A stretch of 38,424 nt of DNA from Vulcanimicrobiota bacterium (GCA_019233415.1 JAFAMK010000192.1:1-38424); one strand, 5' to 3'; shown: positions 1-10,010, counted from the first letter of the stretch. Program-made: numbers and translations. Notes: a model not told the origin generated them from the letters alone.

Positions 1-1544
1 GGTGTGCGGACGACGATCGCGTCGCCCTGGCCGACGTCGAGCATCGTGATCGTCAGCCGCCCGTCGGGCAGCCGCAGTGTCGTCAGGAGGACGCCAACGC
101 TCGCGAGCGCGAGCATCCCGATCGCGAGGAAGACGTATCTCCGCAACGTCCACGCGGCGAGTCCTGCGGCGACGTCGTAGGCGACGATCGCTGCGGCCGG
201 TGGCGGCGCGACGCGGACGTGCGCGCCGGGCAGCCCAGCGACGGCGGCGACGACGTGGAGGATTGCGCCCACGTCCCAAGTCGCGAGCGTCGCAGCCGTG
301 CGGTCGAGGACGGGAACGTCCGCAAGCACCAAAGCGGCGATCCCGGCGAGCATGGCGATGCCGGTTGCCGGGACGACGATGGCGTTTGCGAGGATGGCGT
401 ACGGTGCGACCAGGCCGAATGTCGCCGCACTCAGTGGCCACACCCCGATCTGCGTCGCGATCGTCAGCGAGAGCGCTTCGTGGATGCGTTCAGGAAGCGA
501 CCAGTGCGCCAGCACGTGTTCGAGAGGCCGCGCGAACAGCAGGATCGCGCCGACGCACGAGAACGACAGCGCGAAGGAGACCGTCGTTACCGAGGCCGGC
601 CACAGCACGGCGACGACGAGCGCCGCGAGCGCAAGTGCGTTCCACGAGAGAAGCCGTGCGCCGTACGCGCGTGCGAGTAGCGCCACGCTCACCATCACCG
701 CGGCCCGCTGCGAGGGCAGGTGTGCGCCGCTGAGCCACGCGTACGCGACGACGCACGGGATCGCCGCCAGCGACGCGGCGACGCGTGGAACGCGCGCGAG
801 CCGCAGCAGGCCCGCGACGAGCGCCGCGATGACGCCGAGGTGCAGGCCGGCCGTGACGAGGACGTGCACCGTGCCCGTTGCCTGGAAGTCGTCGCGCAGG
901 TCGTGCGGGAGCGTTCCGCGCTCGCCCCACAGCGCGCCGGCGATCACCGTCGCCTCGGGCTCGCGCACCGTGGCTCGCAAGCGCGCCGAGAGGCGCGCGC
1001 GCAGCCGCGCCGCCCACGTGCGCGCGTCGCGCGGGTCGGGTGCCACGCGTGCCAAGACGCGGTCGGCGAGCAGCTCGCCGGCGAGACCCTCGCCGAGCGC
1101 GATCGCCCGGCGCGACGGTTCGCCCGGATTCCGCGCCTCGTCGAATGGTACGAGCCGCCCGCGCAGCACGAGGCGTTCGCCGGAAACGATCGCGCCGTCG
1201 TGCACGCGTGCTTGTATGACGAGTCCGTCCGCGAGCGCGAATGCGAACGTCGCGCCGTTCTCGTCGGCGCGCACGTCGGAGATCACCGTCCCCATGAAGC
1301 GCCCCGTGCGCGACTCTTCGATCAGCATCGGCGGATGCCCGTACCAGCGCGCGATCACCAGGCCCGCGAGCCCGAATGCAGCGATCGTGCTCATGCTGCG
1401 CCCAACGATCGCGCTCGTTCTGCACCCCGCGAGCACGACCAGCACGACCGCGAGCACGCACGCGAGTACGGCAAGGCCGTGCGCGTCCGCGACGATTACG
1501 GCGGTGAATGCGACGGCGGGGATGAGGAGCGGAGCGCGCGGCAC
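1..1544 (-). CDS. comEC: ComEC/Rec2-like DNA uptake membrane protein, N-terminal part (runs off left edge)
   Basis: Frame not in the ORF track because it is open to the edge. From GTG at 1544 (preceded by GGAGGAGT): VPRAPLLIPAVAFTAVIVADAHGLAVLACVLAVVLVVLAGCRTS...GRFMGTVISDVRADENGATFAFAL...VLRGRLVPFDEARNPGEPSRRAIALGEG, typical of the ComEC N-terminal domain. Confidence 0.8.
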   Translation of the reverse strand, partial: MPRAPLLIPAVAFTAVIVADAHGLAVLACVLAVVLVVLAGCRTSAIVGRSMSTIAAFGLAGLVIARWYGHPPMLIEESRTGRFMGTVISDVRADENGATFAFALADGLVIQARVHDGAIVSGERLVLRGRLVPFDEARNPGEPSRRAIALGEGLAGELLADRVLARVAPDPRDARTWAARLRARLSARLRATVREPEATVIAGALWGERGTLPHDLRDDFQATGTVHVLVTAGLHLGVIAALVAGLLRLARVPRVAASLAAIPCVVAYAWLSGAHLPSQRAAVMVSVALLARAYGARLLSWNALALAALVVAVLWPASVTTVSFALSFSCVGAILLFARPLEHVLAHWSLPERIHEALSLTIATQIGVWPLSAATFGLVAPYAILANAIVVPATGIAMLAGIAALVLADVPVLDRTAATLATWDVGAILHVVAAVAGLPGAHVRVAPPPAAAIVAYDVAAGLAAWTLRRYVFLAIGMLALASVGVLLTTLRLPDGRLTITMLDVGQGDAIVVRT

Positions 1545-1681
1545 ACTCCTCCATCACGCGCTTTGGTGCGGTCCGCTAGGGTTGTGTACGGTCGTGATGC
1601 GTGCGCGACCGTCAAAAAGCAGGCAAGCAGGTTGCATTTCCGCGGGAGAGCGCGCGAGAAGGCCGAACCCTGGGGGCTCGC

Positions 1682-2620
1682 ATGCGAATCGTCGTCACCG
1701 GCGGAGCCGGATTCATCGGATCTCATCTCGTCGATGCGTACATCGCCGAGGGGCACGAGGTCGTCGTCGTCGACAGCCTATGGGCGCACGGCGGCGGGCG
1801 GCGCGAAAACATTCCGCACGGCGTCACCTTCGTCCACATGGACATTCGGGACGACGGCATCCAGCGAATCTTCTCCGAGTTCAAGCCGGAAGTCGTCTCG
1901 CACCACGCGGCGCAGCATTCGGTCGCGATCGGTGCGCGCGATCCGAAGCTGGACGCGAACGTCAACGTCGTCGGGATGCTCAACGTGCTCGAAGCGGCGG
2001 TGAAGGCCGGAACGCGCAAGGTGATCTTCGCGTCGAGCGCGGCGACGTACGGCGATGCGGCGAAGATGCCGGTCGACGAGGGTTCGCCGCAGCGACCCGT
2101 CTCGCCGTACGGCATCACCAAGATGGTGACCGAGCACTATCTGCGCTTCTTTCAGTCCGAGCACGGGCTCGACTTCACCGCGCTGCGCTACGGCAACGTC
2201 TACGGCCCGCGCCAGGACCCGAACGGAGAAGCCGGCGTGATCGCGATCTTCCTCGGTAAGTTCTTGCAGCGGCAGGGCGTGCGAATCGACTGGGACGGTG
2301 AGCAGACGCGCGACTACGTCTACGTCGGCGACGTCGTGCGCGCGAACGTCGCCGCGCTGAACAAGGGAAACGCGGACATCTTCGTGATCGGAACCGGCAA
2401 GAAGACGTCGGTGAACGAAATCTACCGCGCGATGGTCGACGTGACCGGCTTCGAGGCCCCGGTCACGAATGCACCGCGCCGGCCGGGAGACGCGCGCGAG
2501 GTCTACTTCGACCCCGCGCACGCCAAACGCGGCCTCGGCTGGGAAGCCGAGGTCGCGCTCGTCGACGGAATGCGGAAGACCTACGAGTTCTTCCGCGACA
2601 AGGAGAAGACGCTGGCCTGA
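1682..2620 (+). CDS. NAD-dependent epimerase/dehydratase (UDP-glucose 4-epimerase-like)
   Basis: MRIVVTGGAGFIGSHLVDAYIAEGHEVVVVD Rossmann motif, YGITK catalytic motif, NVYGPRQDP. Confidence 0.93.
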   Translation: MRIVVTGGAGFIGSHLVDAYIAEGHEVVVVDSLWAHGGGRRENIPHGVTFVHMDIRDDGIQRIFSEFKPEVVSHHAAQHSVAIGARDPKLDANVNVVGMLNVLEAAVKAGTRKVIFASSAATYGDAAKMPVDEGSPQRPVSPYGITKMVTEHYLRFFQSEHGLDFTALRYGNVYGPRQDPNGEAGVIAIFLGKFLQRQGVRIDWDGEQTRDYVYVGDVVRANVAALNKGNADIFVIGTGKKTSVNEIYRAMVDVTGFEAPVTNAPRRPGDAREVYFDPAHAKRGLGWEAEVALVDGMRKTYEFFRDKEKTLA

Positions 2621-2628
2621 AAAACCGC

Positions 2629-3267
2629 TCAGGCGTGTGCCGGTTCGGCGACCGGCGGCCCCGTCACGGGCACGGTGACGCGTTCGACGGTGACCGAGGT
2701 CAGGGTCATCGGGACGATTCCGCCGGTCAGCAGTTCCGTCTTGATGACGCGGACGTGCGTGATGAAGTCGATCGGCGTGACGGTCGGGCCCAGCCGGTCG
2801 ACCGCGTCCTGGAACGCCGCGTCGAAGTCGTAGCCGGGTGCATAGCCGGTCGCCTGGTTTGACGGCTGCACGAGCGCGGGCTCGCGCGTGTCGCTGGGGA
2901 TGATCGCGACGGGAACCGTCTTCGTTCCGTCGGCGGTGTGGACGAGGATTTCCCGAACGTTCGCGAGCGCCGGGAAGACTCCGAAGGCGGGGATGTCGGT
3001 CACGACGTCCGGCCAGATCCCCGGTTTTGCGCGAATTTCGACCGCGTACTGCGGCGGGAAAATCAGGATCGGCAACTGGACGACGCGTGCCTCGTAGCCC
3101 GGCGTCGGTGCGATCACGACCGCGTTGATGAAGAGGCGGTGGAAGGCGAGGGAATTGACGGCGTGCAGCGTGCCGTCTTTGACGTGCGCGAGATGCCAGT
3201 CCAAGGGAACCTCCTCGATGCGAGAAGACGTCGAGTGCACCTTGCACGGTCTTCGATGCGTGCGCAT
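2629..3267 (-). CDS. Hypothetical protein
   Basis: ORF 2629..3546 with likely internal start MRTHRRPCKVH at 3267; coherent protein (LAHVKDGTLHAVNSLAFHRLFINAVVIAPTPGYEARVVQLPILIFPPQYAVEIRAKPGIWPDVVTD). Family not recognised. Confidence 0.65.
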   Translation of the reverse strand: MRTHRRPCKVHSTSSRIEEVPLDWHLAHVKDGTLHAVNSLAFHRLFINAVVIAPTPGYEARVVQLPILIFPPQYAVEIRAKPGIWPDVVTDIPAFGVFPALANVREILVHTADGTKTVPVAIIPSDTREPALVQPSNQATGYAPGYDFDAAFQDAVDRLGPTVTPIDFITHVRVIKTELLTGGIVPMTLTSVTVERVTVPVTGPPVAEPAHA

Positions 3268-3392
3268 GTTCTCGTCAGCGTCCACCCGGAGAACGACGAG
3301 GTGCCCGCCTGATAGGCGGGAGCGGCATGTTCTTGCTAGTTCGGTCGTATCCTGTCGTGCGAAGCGAAGCGCACGGGCGCCTGCTCGAGCGC

Positions 3393-3851
3393 TTATGGAA
3401 TGGGATGGACGTCGGTCGCGGCTTGCGGTGGCGTCTTGAACGCGACGATCTTCAGGTTCGGATCGGTCGTGCCGGCGTGTGGCGTTCCGGCCGGGATGAT
3501 CAGCATCGTGCCAGGCTTGAGCGTCACTTGCTTGTCGCCCAGCCATTCGGTGCCGGAACCCGAGATCACGATCTGAATCTCGTTCGCGTCGGCATGGTAG
3601 TGCTTGAAGACCGTGCCGATCTGGATTTGTCCGGTCGCGCCGTCGGCGCTGACCAGCAGCTTGCTGCGCAGCTTCGGTGAGGCCGGCGTCGGTGTCGGTA
3701 GGTCGTCCGGCGTCAGCGCGGCGAGGTCGATGACGGCCGGCTGGAGCGGCGCGCTCGCGGCGCGCGCGGGGAGTGGGAGGCGAGCGACGGCCAGGCCCGC
3801 GACGAACGCGAGGCTGGCGACCGCCGCCGTGCGGAGAGCGGTATGCGTCAT
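3393..3851 (-). CDS. Secreted cupin-domain protein
   Basis: Signal-like N-terminus MTHTALRTAAVASLAFVAGLAVARLPLPARAA; cupin pattern KHYHADANEIQIVISGSGTEWLGDKQVTLKPGTMLIIPAGTPHAG. Confidence 0.85.
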   Translation of the reverse strand: MTHTALRTAAVASLAFVAGLAVARLPLPARAASAPLQPAVIDLAALTPDDLPTPTPASPKLRSKLLVSADGATGQIQIGTVFKHYHADANEIQIVISGSGTEWLGDKQVTLKPGTMLIIPAGTPHAGTTDPNLKIVAFKTPPQAATDVHPIP

Positions 3852-3897
3852 GGCCGAGGGTGCGTCACCTTCCGGTGCCGGTCCTCGTCTGAGAGGT

Positions 3898-4389
3898 ATG
3901 AGCACCGAACAACGTATCGAATTTGCCTCCGTCTCGCCGCAGAGCATCGCCTCGCTCCATGCCGCCGGACGGCACCTCGCCACCTCGGCGCTCGAGCCAC
4001 AGCTACAGGTGTTGGTTGCGCTGCGCGCGTCGAACGTCAACGGCTGCGCCTTCTGCCTCGAGCTGCACCGGCTCGAAGCGGGCGCGGTTGGCGTTTCACC
4101 CGAACGCATCCAAGGTATCGCCGCGTGGCACGAGACGTCATGGTATTCCGACCGCGAGCGGGCCGCGCTGGCGTGGACCGACGCGCTGACCAACATCGCG
4201 ACGACGCACGCGCCGGACGACGTGTACGACGAGGCTCGGCGCGCGTTCAGCGAACAGGAGCTGGTTGACCTGACGCTCGCGATCACCACGATCAACGCGT
4301 GGAACCGTTTCGCGATCGGCTTCCGCGCCGACCCGCGCAGCGCCGCGCAGCTCTTCCAGTCGTTGCAAAAGCAGCCGGCGCACGCCTAG
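3898..4389 (+). CDS. Carboxymuconolactone decarboxylase / AhpD-like protein
   Basis: LRASNVNGCAFCLELHRLEA with CxxC; ALAWTDALTNIA; DLTLAITTINAWNRFAIGFR. Confidence 0.88.
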   Translation: MSTEQRIEFASVSPQSIASLHAAGRHLATSALEPQLQVLVALRASNVNGCAFCLELHRLEAGAVGVSPERIQGIAAWHETSWYSDRERAALAWTDALTNIATTHAPDDVYDEARRAFSEQELVDLTLAITTINAWNRFAIGFRADPRSAAQLFQSLQKQPAHA

Positions 4390-4397
4390 CACACCAT

Positions 4398-4438
4398 ACG
4401 GCCGTTGCGCGGCGCGATGAACGCCGCGCAACGGTCGT
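4398..4438. terminator. Long hairpin between convergent genes (possible bidirectional terminator)
   Basis: ACGGCCGTTGCGCGGCG-CGATGAA-CGCCGCGCAACGGTCGT: 13 perfect bp extended to about 17 with one G.U; no T tract. Confidence 0.6.
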
Positions 4439-4443
4439 GCGCG

Positions 4444-5790
4444 TTAGCTGCAGTTCAGCGAGAGATAGGACTGGCCGCCCGTTGACGGGCTCCCGACGTC
4501 GACCGTGTTGTTGCCGCCGAGCGTTGCCGCGGGGAAGGTGAGGCTGTTGCCCGACGGCGTCGCCGGACCGATGCGCTGCACCCAGCTCGGGGTGCCACCG
4601 ACCACTCCCTGGAGCACCCACAGATAGCAGGTCGTGCCGCCGAACGTCGCCGGGCTATTGACCGTCAGGGTCGCGCTCGGCGTCTGCGTGAACCGCACGA
4701 CCGGGTTCGCCGTGAACTCGATGTAGGTCACCACGTGCCCGTTGCCGCTATTGGTCGGGAACGTGTTCGGCGTGATGTCGCCGCTCCCGGTCGCGAGGCT
4801 CGCCGTGAACGCGACGCTGCCGCTCGCGTTGTTCGCACCCCAAGTCGTGTTCAGGGTGACGCCCTGATACGGCCCGACCGCGATCGTCCCACCGGTATAG
4901 CTGAACGTCTGCATGGCCGTGGCGCCCGTCCCGGTGAAGACGTAGTTCGTCGGAGTCGCCATCGGGGTCGGTGTCGGCGTAGGCGTCGCAGTCGGCGTGG
5001 GTGTCGGCGTCGGCGAGGGCGTCGGGTTACCGGACGGCGTCGCGGTCGCGGTCGCCGTTGCCGTCGGTGTGGCGGTGAGCGTACCGGTCGCTCCCGACGT
5101 CGGCGTCGCCGTCGGCGTGGCGGTTGGTGTCCCGGCCGGTGACGGCGTCGGCGACGGCACGCCGTTCAACACGTAGTAGAACTGGAACAGGTATGTGTGA
5201 CCGGTCGCGATCAGCCCGCTGCCGCCGCTGCTCCCGCTGTTCGTATACTGCGCAACGAGGTTCGCGACAGTCGCCGGACCGAACGAGGCGATCTTCGTTC
5301 CCGGCGCGGATGTGATGTCGTCGATCTCGACGTAGTAAAACGCGTTACTTGGCAGCGAGTTTGCAAGCGTGAGCGCTTCACCGGTGATGTACTGCGCCGA
5401 AAACGATTGCGAGACGGTCACCGTCACGTAGAAGAAGTTCGTCGCGCCGACGACTGACTGCCGCAGGCGCGACGAAGGCGCCGGCGCGTTCGGCGGCGCG
5501 GTGAGCGACTCGCTGGCGGTGATCGTCGTTCCGGCCGGGGCGCCGGCGCCGATTTGAAACGACGTAGACATGCCGGACAAACTCGGCAGAACGATCGAAC
5601 CGGCCGAGGTTGGCACCGGCAGCGTCGTCGAGGCCGACGCGGGCGTCGGCGTCGGTGTGGGCGTTGGTGCCTTCGTTCCCGTCGAGATCACCGGCGCCGT
5701 TGTGCCCCCGCCGTTGCACGCGGCGAGGACTGCCGCCAGGCCGATTGCGGCTGCGGCGGCGACGAAAAAGGGTGCCGGACGCGAGCGCAT
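4444..5790 (-). CDS. Lipoprotein with long Pro/Thr-rich linker
   Basis: MRSRPAPFFVAAAAAIGLAAVLAACNGGG lipobox; central (P/A)T-rich low-complexity stretch; C-terminal globular region. Confidence 0.8.
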   Translation of the reverse strand: MRSRPAPFFVAAAAAIGLAAVLAACNGGGTTAPVISTGTKAPTPTPTPTPASASTTLPVPTSAGSIVLPSLSGMSTSFQIGAGAPAGTTITASESLTAPPNAPAPSSRLRQSVVGATNFFYVTVTVSQSFSAQYITGEALTLANSLPSNAFYYVEIDDITSAPGTKIASFGPATVANLVAQYTNSGSSGGSGLIATGHTYLFQFYYVLNGVPSPTPSPAGTPTATPTATPTSGATGTLTATPTATATATATPSGNPTPSPTPTPTPTATPTPTPTPMATPTNYVFTGTGATAMQTFSYTGGTIAVGPYQGVTLNTTWGANNASGSVAFTASLATGSGDITPNTFPTNSGNGHVVTYIEFTANPVVRFTQTPSATLTVNSPATFGGTTCYLWVLQGVVGGTPSWVQRIGPATPSGNSLTFPAATLGGNNTVDVGSPSTGGQSYLSLNCS

Positions 5791-5857
5791 CCTCTCATCT
5801 CCTGAAGAGCAAATAAAGGCAGGGTGTTCCCCTGGCCGGACAGTTCAGGAGTTGCTC
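5791..5857 (-). promoter_or_regulatory. Candidate structured leader upstream of the lipoprotein gene (pseudoknot-capable, covers an SD-like GGAG)
   Basis: Two contiguous pairs of complementary segments in crossing order (CTCCTGAA/TTCAGGAG and GAGCAA/TTGCTC) around a CAGGG-CCCTG hairpin. Confidence 0.4.
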
Positions 5858-5900
5858 GTTATGCCCCTATGAGCAGTCAAGTGTTTGTTTGGCAAACACC

Positions 5901-8393
5901 TCAGGCCGCGACGATGTTGAGCAGCTTGTCCGGGACGAAGATGCGCTTGCGAACGTGCTTGCCGTCGATCTGCGTCATCACGTTCGGCTCGCGCATTGCG
6001 AGCGCGAACGCGTCCTCTTCGCCGATCCCCGGCGCAGCCTGAATCCGCGCGCGCACCTTGCCGTTGACCTGCACGACGAGCGTGATCTCGTCGACGGTCA
6101 GCGCCGCGGGATCGGGCTCGATCCAGCGTTCGAGGTGCACGCTGCGCTCGTGGCCCATCCGCGACCACAGCTCGTCGGCGAGGTGGGGCGCGAATGGCGC
6201 GAGCACGATCGGCAGCGCGTGCACGACGTACATCGCCGCGGGGTCCGACGACGCGTTCGGTTCGCGCAGCGCGACCGCGAGCACGTTGATCAGCTCGTCG
6301 AGCTTCGCGGTCGTGACGTTGTAGTGGAAGCGGCGCGTCAGCGTCTCGCTCTTCCCTGAGTCGAGTGCGACGTGGAGCGCGCGCACCAGCTCGCGCTGCG
6401 CGTCACCGCGCATCTCCGGCAGACGGTCGAGCGGGACGTTGCGCGCGGCGGCGGCGAACGGTTCGGCGGCGCGCCAGACGCGCTGCACGAAGCGCACGCG
6501 TCCGACGATTCCCTCGTCCGTCCAGTCCATCACGTCTTCGGGCGGCGCGGCCTTGAGCAGGAACAGCCGCATCGCGTCGACGCCGTGCTTCTCGACCGTG
6601 TCGTCGATCCCGACGACGTTGCCGCGCGACTTCGACATTTTCTCGCCGTAGTACAGCAGCATTCCCTGGTTGAAGAGGCGCGTGAACGGCTCGGGCTCGT
6701 CGTCGCCGCTGAGATACCCCTGGTCGACCATGAACTTGTAGAAGAAGCGGGAGTAGAGCAGGTGCAGCACGGCGTGCTCCGCGCCACCGATGTACTGGTC
6801 GACGGGCATCCACTTCGACGCGATCGCATGATCGAACGGCGCGTTCGCGTTGTGCGGATCGAGGTAGCGCACGAAGTACCACGACGAGTCCATGAACGTG
6901 TCCATCGTGTCGGGGTCGCGCGTTGCGGGTCCGCCGCAACGCGGACAGGTCGTCTGCATGAACGCCGCGTCGTTTGCGAGCGGTGAACCTTGCCCGGTGA
7001 ACGCGACGTTCTTCGGCAACAGCACGGGCAGCTGGTCGTCGGGAACCGCGACGGTGCCGTCGGCCGGGCAGTAGACGATCGGGATCGGCGTGCCCCAGTA
7101 GCGCTGGCGCGAGACCAGCCAGTCCCGGATGCGGTAGTTCACCGTCGTTTTGCCACGGCCCATCGCTTCGAGCCGCGCGGCGATCGCGCGCCGCGCCGGC
7201 GCCGACTTCATCTCGCTGTACTCGCCCGATGCAATCAGCTTACCGTCCTCGACGTACGCTTCACTGAGCGGCGCGCGCAGCGAATGATCCGGCGTCGTGA
7301 TGACCTGCGCGATCGAGAGCCCGTGCTTCTTCGCGAAGTCGAAGTCGCGCTCGTCATGCGCGGGAACGCCCATCACCGCGCCGGTTCCGTACTCGGCCAG
7401 CACGTAGTTCGTCACCCAGATCGGGACGCGCTCGCGCGAGAGCGGGTTGATCGCATATGCGCCCGTCGGAACGCCGGTCTTCTCCATGAGCTGCGTGCGT
7501 TCGAGCTCGCTCTTGCTCTTGAGCGACGCCGCGAACTCTTCGATCCGCCGGCGCGACTTCGAAAACTTCTCCACGATCTTCGCGACGGCCGGGTGCTCTG
7601 GTGCGACCGCGACGAACGTCACGCCGAAGACCGTGTCGATGCGCGTCGTGAAGACGTCGATCTGCGCGTCGACGTCCTCGACGTCGAACGAGAACGTGAC
7701 GCCTTCGCTCTTCCCGATCCAGTTGCGCTGCATCGTGCGAATGCGGTCGGGCCAGCCGTCGAGCCGGTCCAGACCTTTCAGGAGACGTTCGACGTAGTCG
7801 GTGATCTTGAAGAACCATTGCGCGAGGTTGCGCCGCTCGACCGCCGCGCCGCAGCGCCAGCAGCGGCCGTTCTCGACCTGCTCGTTGGCGAGGACCGTGT
7901 TGTCGACGGGGCACCAGTTCACCGGCGCTTCGCGCTTGTACGCCAGCCCCTGCTCGAACATCCGCACGAAGAACCACTGGTTCCAGCGGTAGTACGCGGG
8001 ATCGCAGCTCGCGATTTCGCGCGTCCAGTCGTAGCTCGTCCCGATCAGCCGCAACTGGCGTTCCATGTTGCGGATATTGTCGAGCGTCCACGTCTCGGGA
8101 TCGATCCCGCGCTGAATCGCCGCGTTCTCGGCCGGCAGCCCGAACGCGTCCCAGCCCATCGGGTGAACGACGTTGAAGCCCTGCATCCGCTGGAGCCGTG
8201 CGATCGCGTCGCCGAGCGTGTAGTTCTTGGCGTGCCCGACGTGCAGATCGCCCGACGGATACGGCAGCATCTCGAGGACGTAGTACTTCGGGCGCGGATC
8301 GTCGTCGTGCGCGAGGTAAATGCCGTCGCGCTCCCAGCGTTCTTGCCAGGAACGTTCGACGGCGCGGAAATCGTAGGCTCGGTCCTCGGACAT
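5901..8393 (-). CDS. leuS: Leucyl-tRNA synthetase
   Basis: PYPSGDLHVGHAKNYTLGD (HIGH region), GEKMSKSRGN (KMSKS), QRYWGTPIPIVYC, C-terminal VQVNGKVRARI. Confidence 0.98.
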   Translation of the reverse strand: MSEDRAYDFRAVERSWQERWERDGIYLAHDDDPRPKYYVLEMLPYPSGDLHVGHAKNYTLGDAIARLQRMQGFNVVHPMGWDAFGLPAENAAIQRGIDPETWTLDNIRNMERQLRLIGTSYDWTREIASCDPAYYRWNQWFFVRMFEQGLAYKREAPVNWCPVDNTVLANEQVENGRCWRCGAAVERRNLAQWFFKITDYVERLLKGLDRLDGWPDRIRTMQRNWIGKSEGVTFSFDVEDVDAQIDVFTTRIDTVFGVTFVAVAPEHPAVAKIVEKFSKSRRRIEEFAASLKSKSELERTQLMEKTGVPTGAYAINPLSRERVPIWVTNYVLAEYGTGAVMGVPAHDERDFDFAKKHGLSIAQVITTPDHSLRAPLSEAYVEDGKLIASGEYSEMKSAPARRAIAARLEAMGRGKTTVNYRIRDWLVSRQRYWGTPIPIVYCPADGTVAVPDDQLPVLLPKNVAFTGQGSPLANDAAFMQTTCPRCGGPATRDPDTMDTFMDSSWYFVRYLDPHNANAPFDHAIASKWMPVDQYIGGAEHAVLHLLYSRFFYKFMVDQGYLSGDDEPEPFTRLFNQGMLLYYGEKMSKSRGNVVGIDDTVEKHGVDAMRLFLLKAAPPEDVMDWTDEGIVGRVRFVQRVWRAAEPFAAAARNVPLDRLPEMRGDAQRELVRALHVALDSGKSETLTRRFHYNVTTAKLDELINVLAVALREPNASSDPAAMYVVHALPIVLAPFAPHLADELWSRMGHERSVHLERWIEPDPAALTVDEITLVVQVNGKVRARIQAAPGIGEEDAFALAMREPNVMTQIDGKHVRKRIFVPDKLLNIVAA

Positions 8394-8464
8394 GGAACTC
8401 CCAGTCTACACCACCGCCCGGCCCACCCCTAGCCGCCCCGGTTGCACCGCGTGATAGACCCGAT

Positions 8465-9196
8465 GTGAAACGCCTACTCCTCATCCTCGGCGCCGCCCTG
8501 ATCGGCGCCCTCGCCCTGTTCCACCCGCTGCCGCGCCCGGGCCCCGTCGCTTCGGCTCGGTCTGCCCACGCGTCTTCGGTTCCTGCGTCTCCGGCGGATG
8601 CTGTGCCGAGTGCCTGGTCAGTGGTTCCCGGAGGCCGGCCTCAACCGCACGACCGTCGCACGCCTGCGTCGCAGACGCTCGTCTACGTCGCGGGCGACGT
8701 CTTCCGCCCCGGTGTCTACGCGGTCGATCCGCTCGGACGAGTCCGCGATGCGGTCGCGCGCGCCGGCGGGACTCGCCCCGACGCCGACCTGGTCGCGATC
8801 AACCTGGCCGCGCACCTTGCCGACGGCGACGAAATCGTCGTTCCGCGTCGCGGCGAAGCCGCGCCGGCTCGCGATGTGCGCGGCAGTGCCCGCTCTGGCG
8901 CCAAGCACAGCAGCCACGGCAGTCACCGGAAGCGCGGCCATCGCCGGCGCAAGCCCGCCGCCGACGGACCGCCGCCCGTCGCCGACGGGCCTCCACCGGT
9001 TGCCGAGGTCGACATCAACAGCGCCGACGCCGCGATCCTGGCGACCGTCCCCGGGATCGGTGACGGCCTCGCCGAGCGGATCGTCGCCTACCGCGCCCAG
9101 AACGGCGCCTTCGCCTCCGTCGACGAGCTGCTGGACGTCGCCGGAATCACCGAACACCGGCTCGACGCCCTGATCCCTTACGTCGTGGCACGCTAG
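8465..9196 (+). CDS. comEA: ComEA-like competence protein (SLBB + helix-hairpin-helix)
   Basis: GTG start; [31 protein letters not shown] (SLBB) and [47 protein letters not shown] (HhH). Confidence 0.92.
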   Translation: MKRLLLILGAALIGALALFHPLPRPGPVASARSAHASSVPASPADAVPSAWSVVPGGRPQPHDRRTPASQTLVYVAGDVFRPGVYAVDPLGRVRDAVARAGGTRPDADLVAINLAAHLADGDEIVVPRRGEAAPARDVRGSARSGAKHSSHGSHRKRGHRRRKPAADGPPPVADGPPPVAEVDINSADAAILATVPGIGDGLAERIVAYRAQNGAFASVDELLDVAGITEHRLDALIPYVVAR

Positions 9197-9254
9197 CGGC
9201 CGCTGGCCCGGCGGCGCTCGTTGGTACGAAAGCGGACGCACCGGCGTCGGCACG

Positions 9255-10010
9255 GTGTCCTATCGGGGTAGGAAGCGAAGAATGCTCCTCGCTGCGCTCA
9301 TGACCGGCCTTGTCCTCGCCGCTACCGCAGCGGCGGTCCCCACACGGTCGGGGACAGGGAACGTTCGCGCGACAGTCGACGCTCCCGCGGACGAGTACTT
9401 CGGCCCGTTCAAGTACAGCGCGCTCTCCGTGCGGACGAAGATCGACTTTCTCGCTCGCTCGTATAATGAGCGCTGGCAGGACGACGACGCGATCATCCAC
9501 GACGCGGAGATGCTCGAGACGGCGCTCCGGGCCTGGGCGCAACGCTATCCGCGGGATCACTGGCTTCCGCCGACCGCCTTCCACCTCGCGCAGCTCTACC
9601 AGAACCTGCAGACCCAATCCGGCCGCAACCACGCTACCGCGGCATACCGCTACCTCGCCCAGACCTTCCCCGGCTCGCCCCAAGCGCACCTCGCCCGCGT
9701 GCGCCTCCAGCAGGGCTTCCCGCCGCTCCATGCCGAGTCGCCCGTCTCCCCAACCCCAAACCCGTACGCCCCCACGCCCACCCCGACGCCAACACCCACC
9801 CCGACGCCGACCGCCACCCCAATCCCGACACCCACACCCAGCCCGACGCCGATCCCCGCACGCGGCCGCCACCGCGCACAGCCGACGCCAAGCCCAACCC
9901 CCACGCCACCGCCACCGAGGCCGACCATGACGCCGACGCCGCCGGCCGAAATGCCGACGCCGTCGGCCGCACCCACGCCGTCACGGTCACCGGTCAGGAG
10001 GGGTTCCTAG
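9255..10010 (+). CDS. Secreted tetratricopeptide-like protein with Pro/Thr-rich tail
   Basis: [21 protein letters not shown] signal-like segment; [44 protein letters not shown] repeat-like helices; C-terminal PTPTPTP. Start could be 9255 or the internal ATG. Confidence 0.75.
   Translation: MSYRGRKRRMLLAALMTGLVLAATAAAVPTRSGTGNVRATVDAPADEYFGPFKYSALSVRTKIDFLARSYNERWQDDDAIIHDAEMLETALRAWAQRYPRDHWLPPTAFHLAQLYQNLQTQSGRNHATAAYRYLAQTFPGSPQAHLARVRLQQGFPPLHAESPVSPTPNPYAPTPTPTPTPTPTPTATPIPTPTPSPTPIPARGRHRAQPTPSPTPTPPPPRPTMTPTPPAEMPTPSAAPTPSRSPVRRGS

Noticed and set aside
298-2259. 653-aa plus-strand ORF across the comEC/epimerase start region
   Set aside because: Overlaps two genes with clear family motifs in other frames; Ser/Arg/Thr-rich nonsense.
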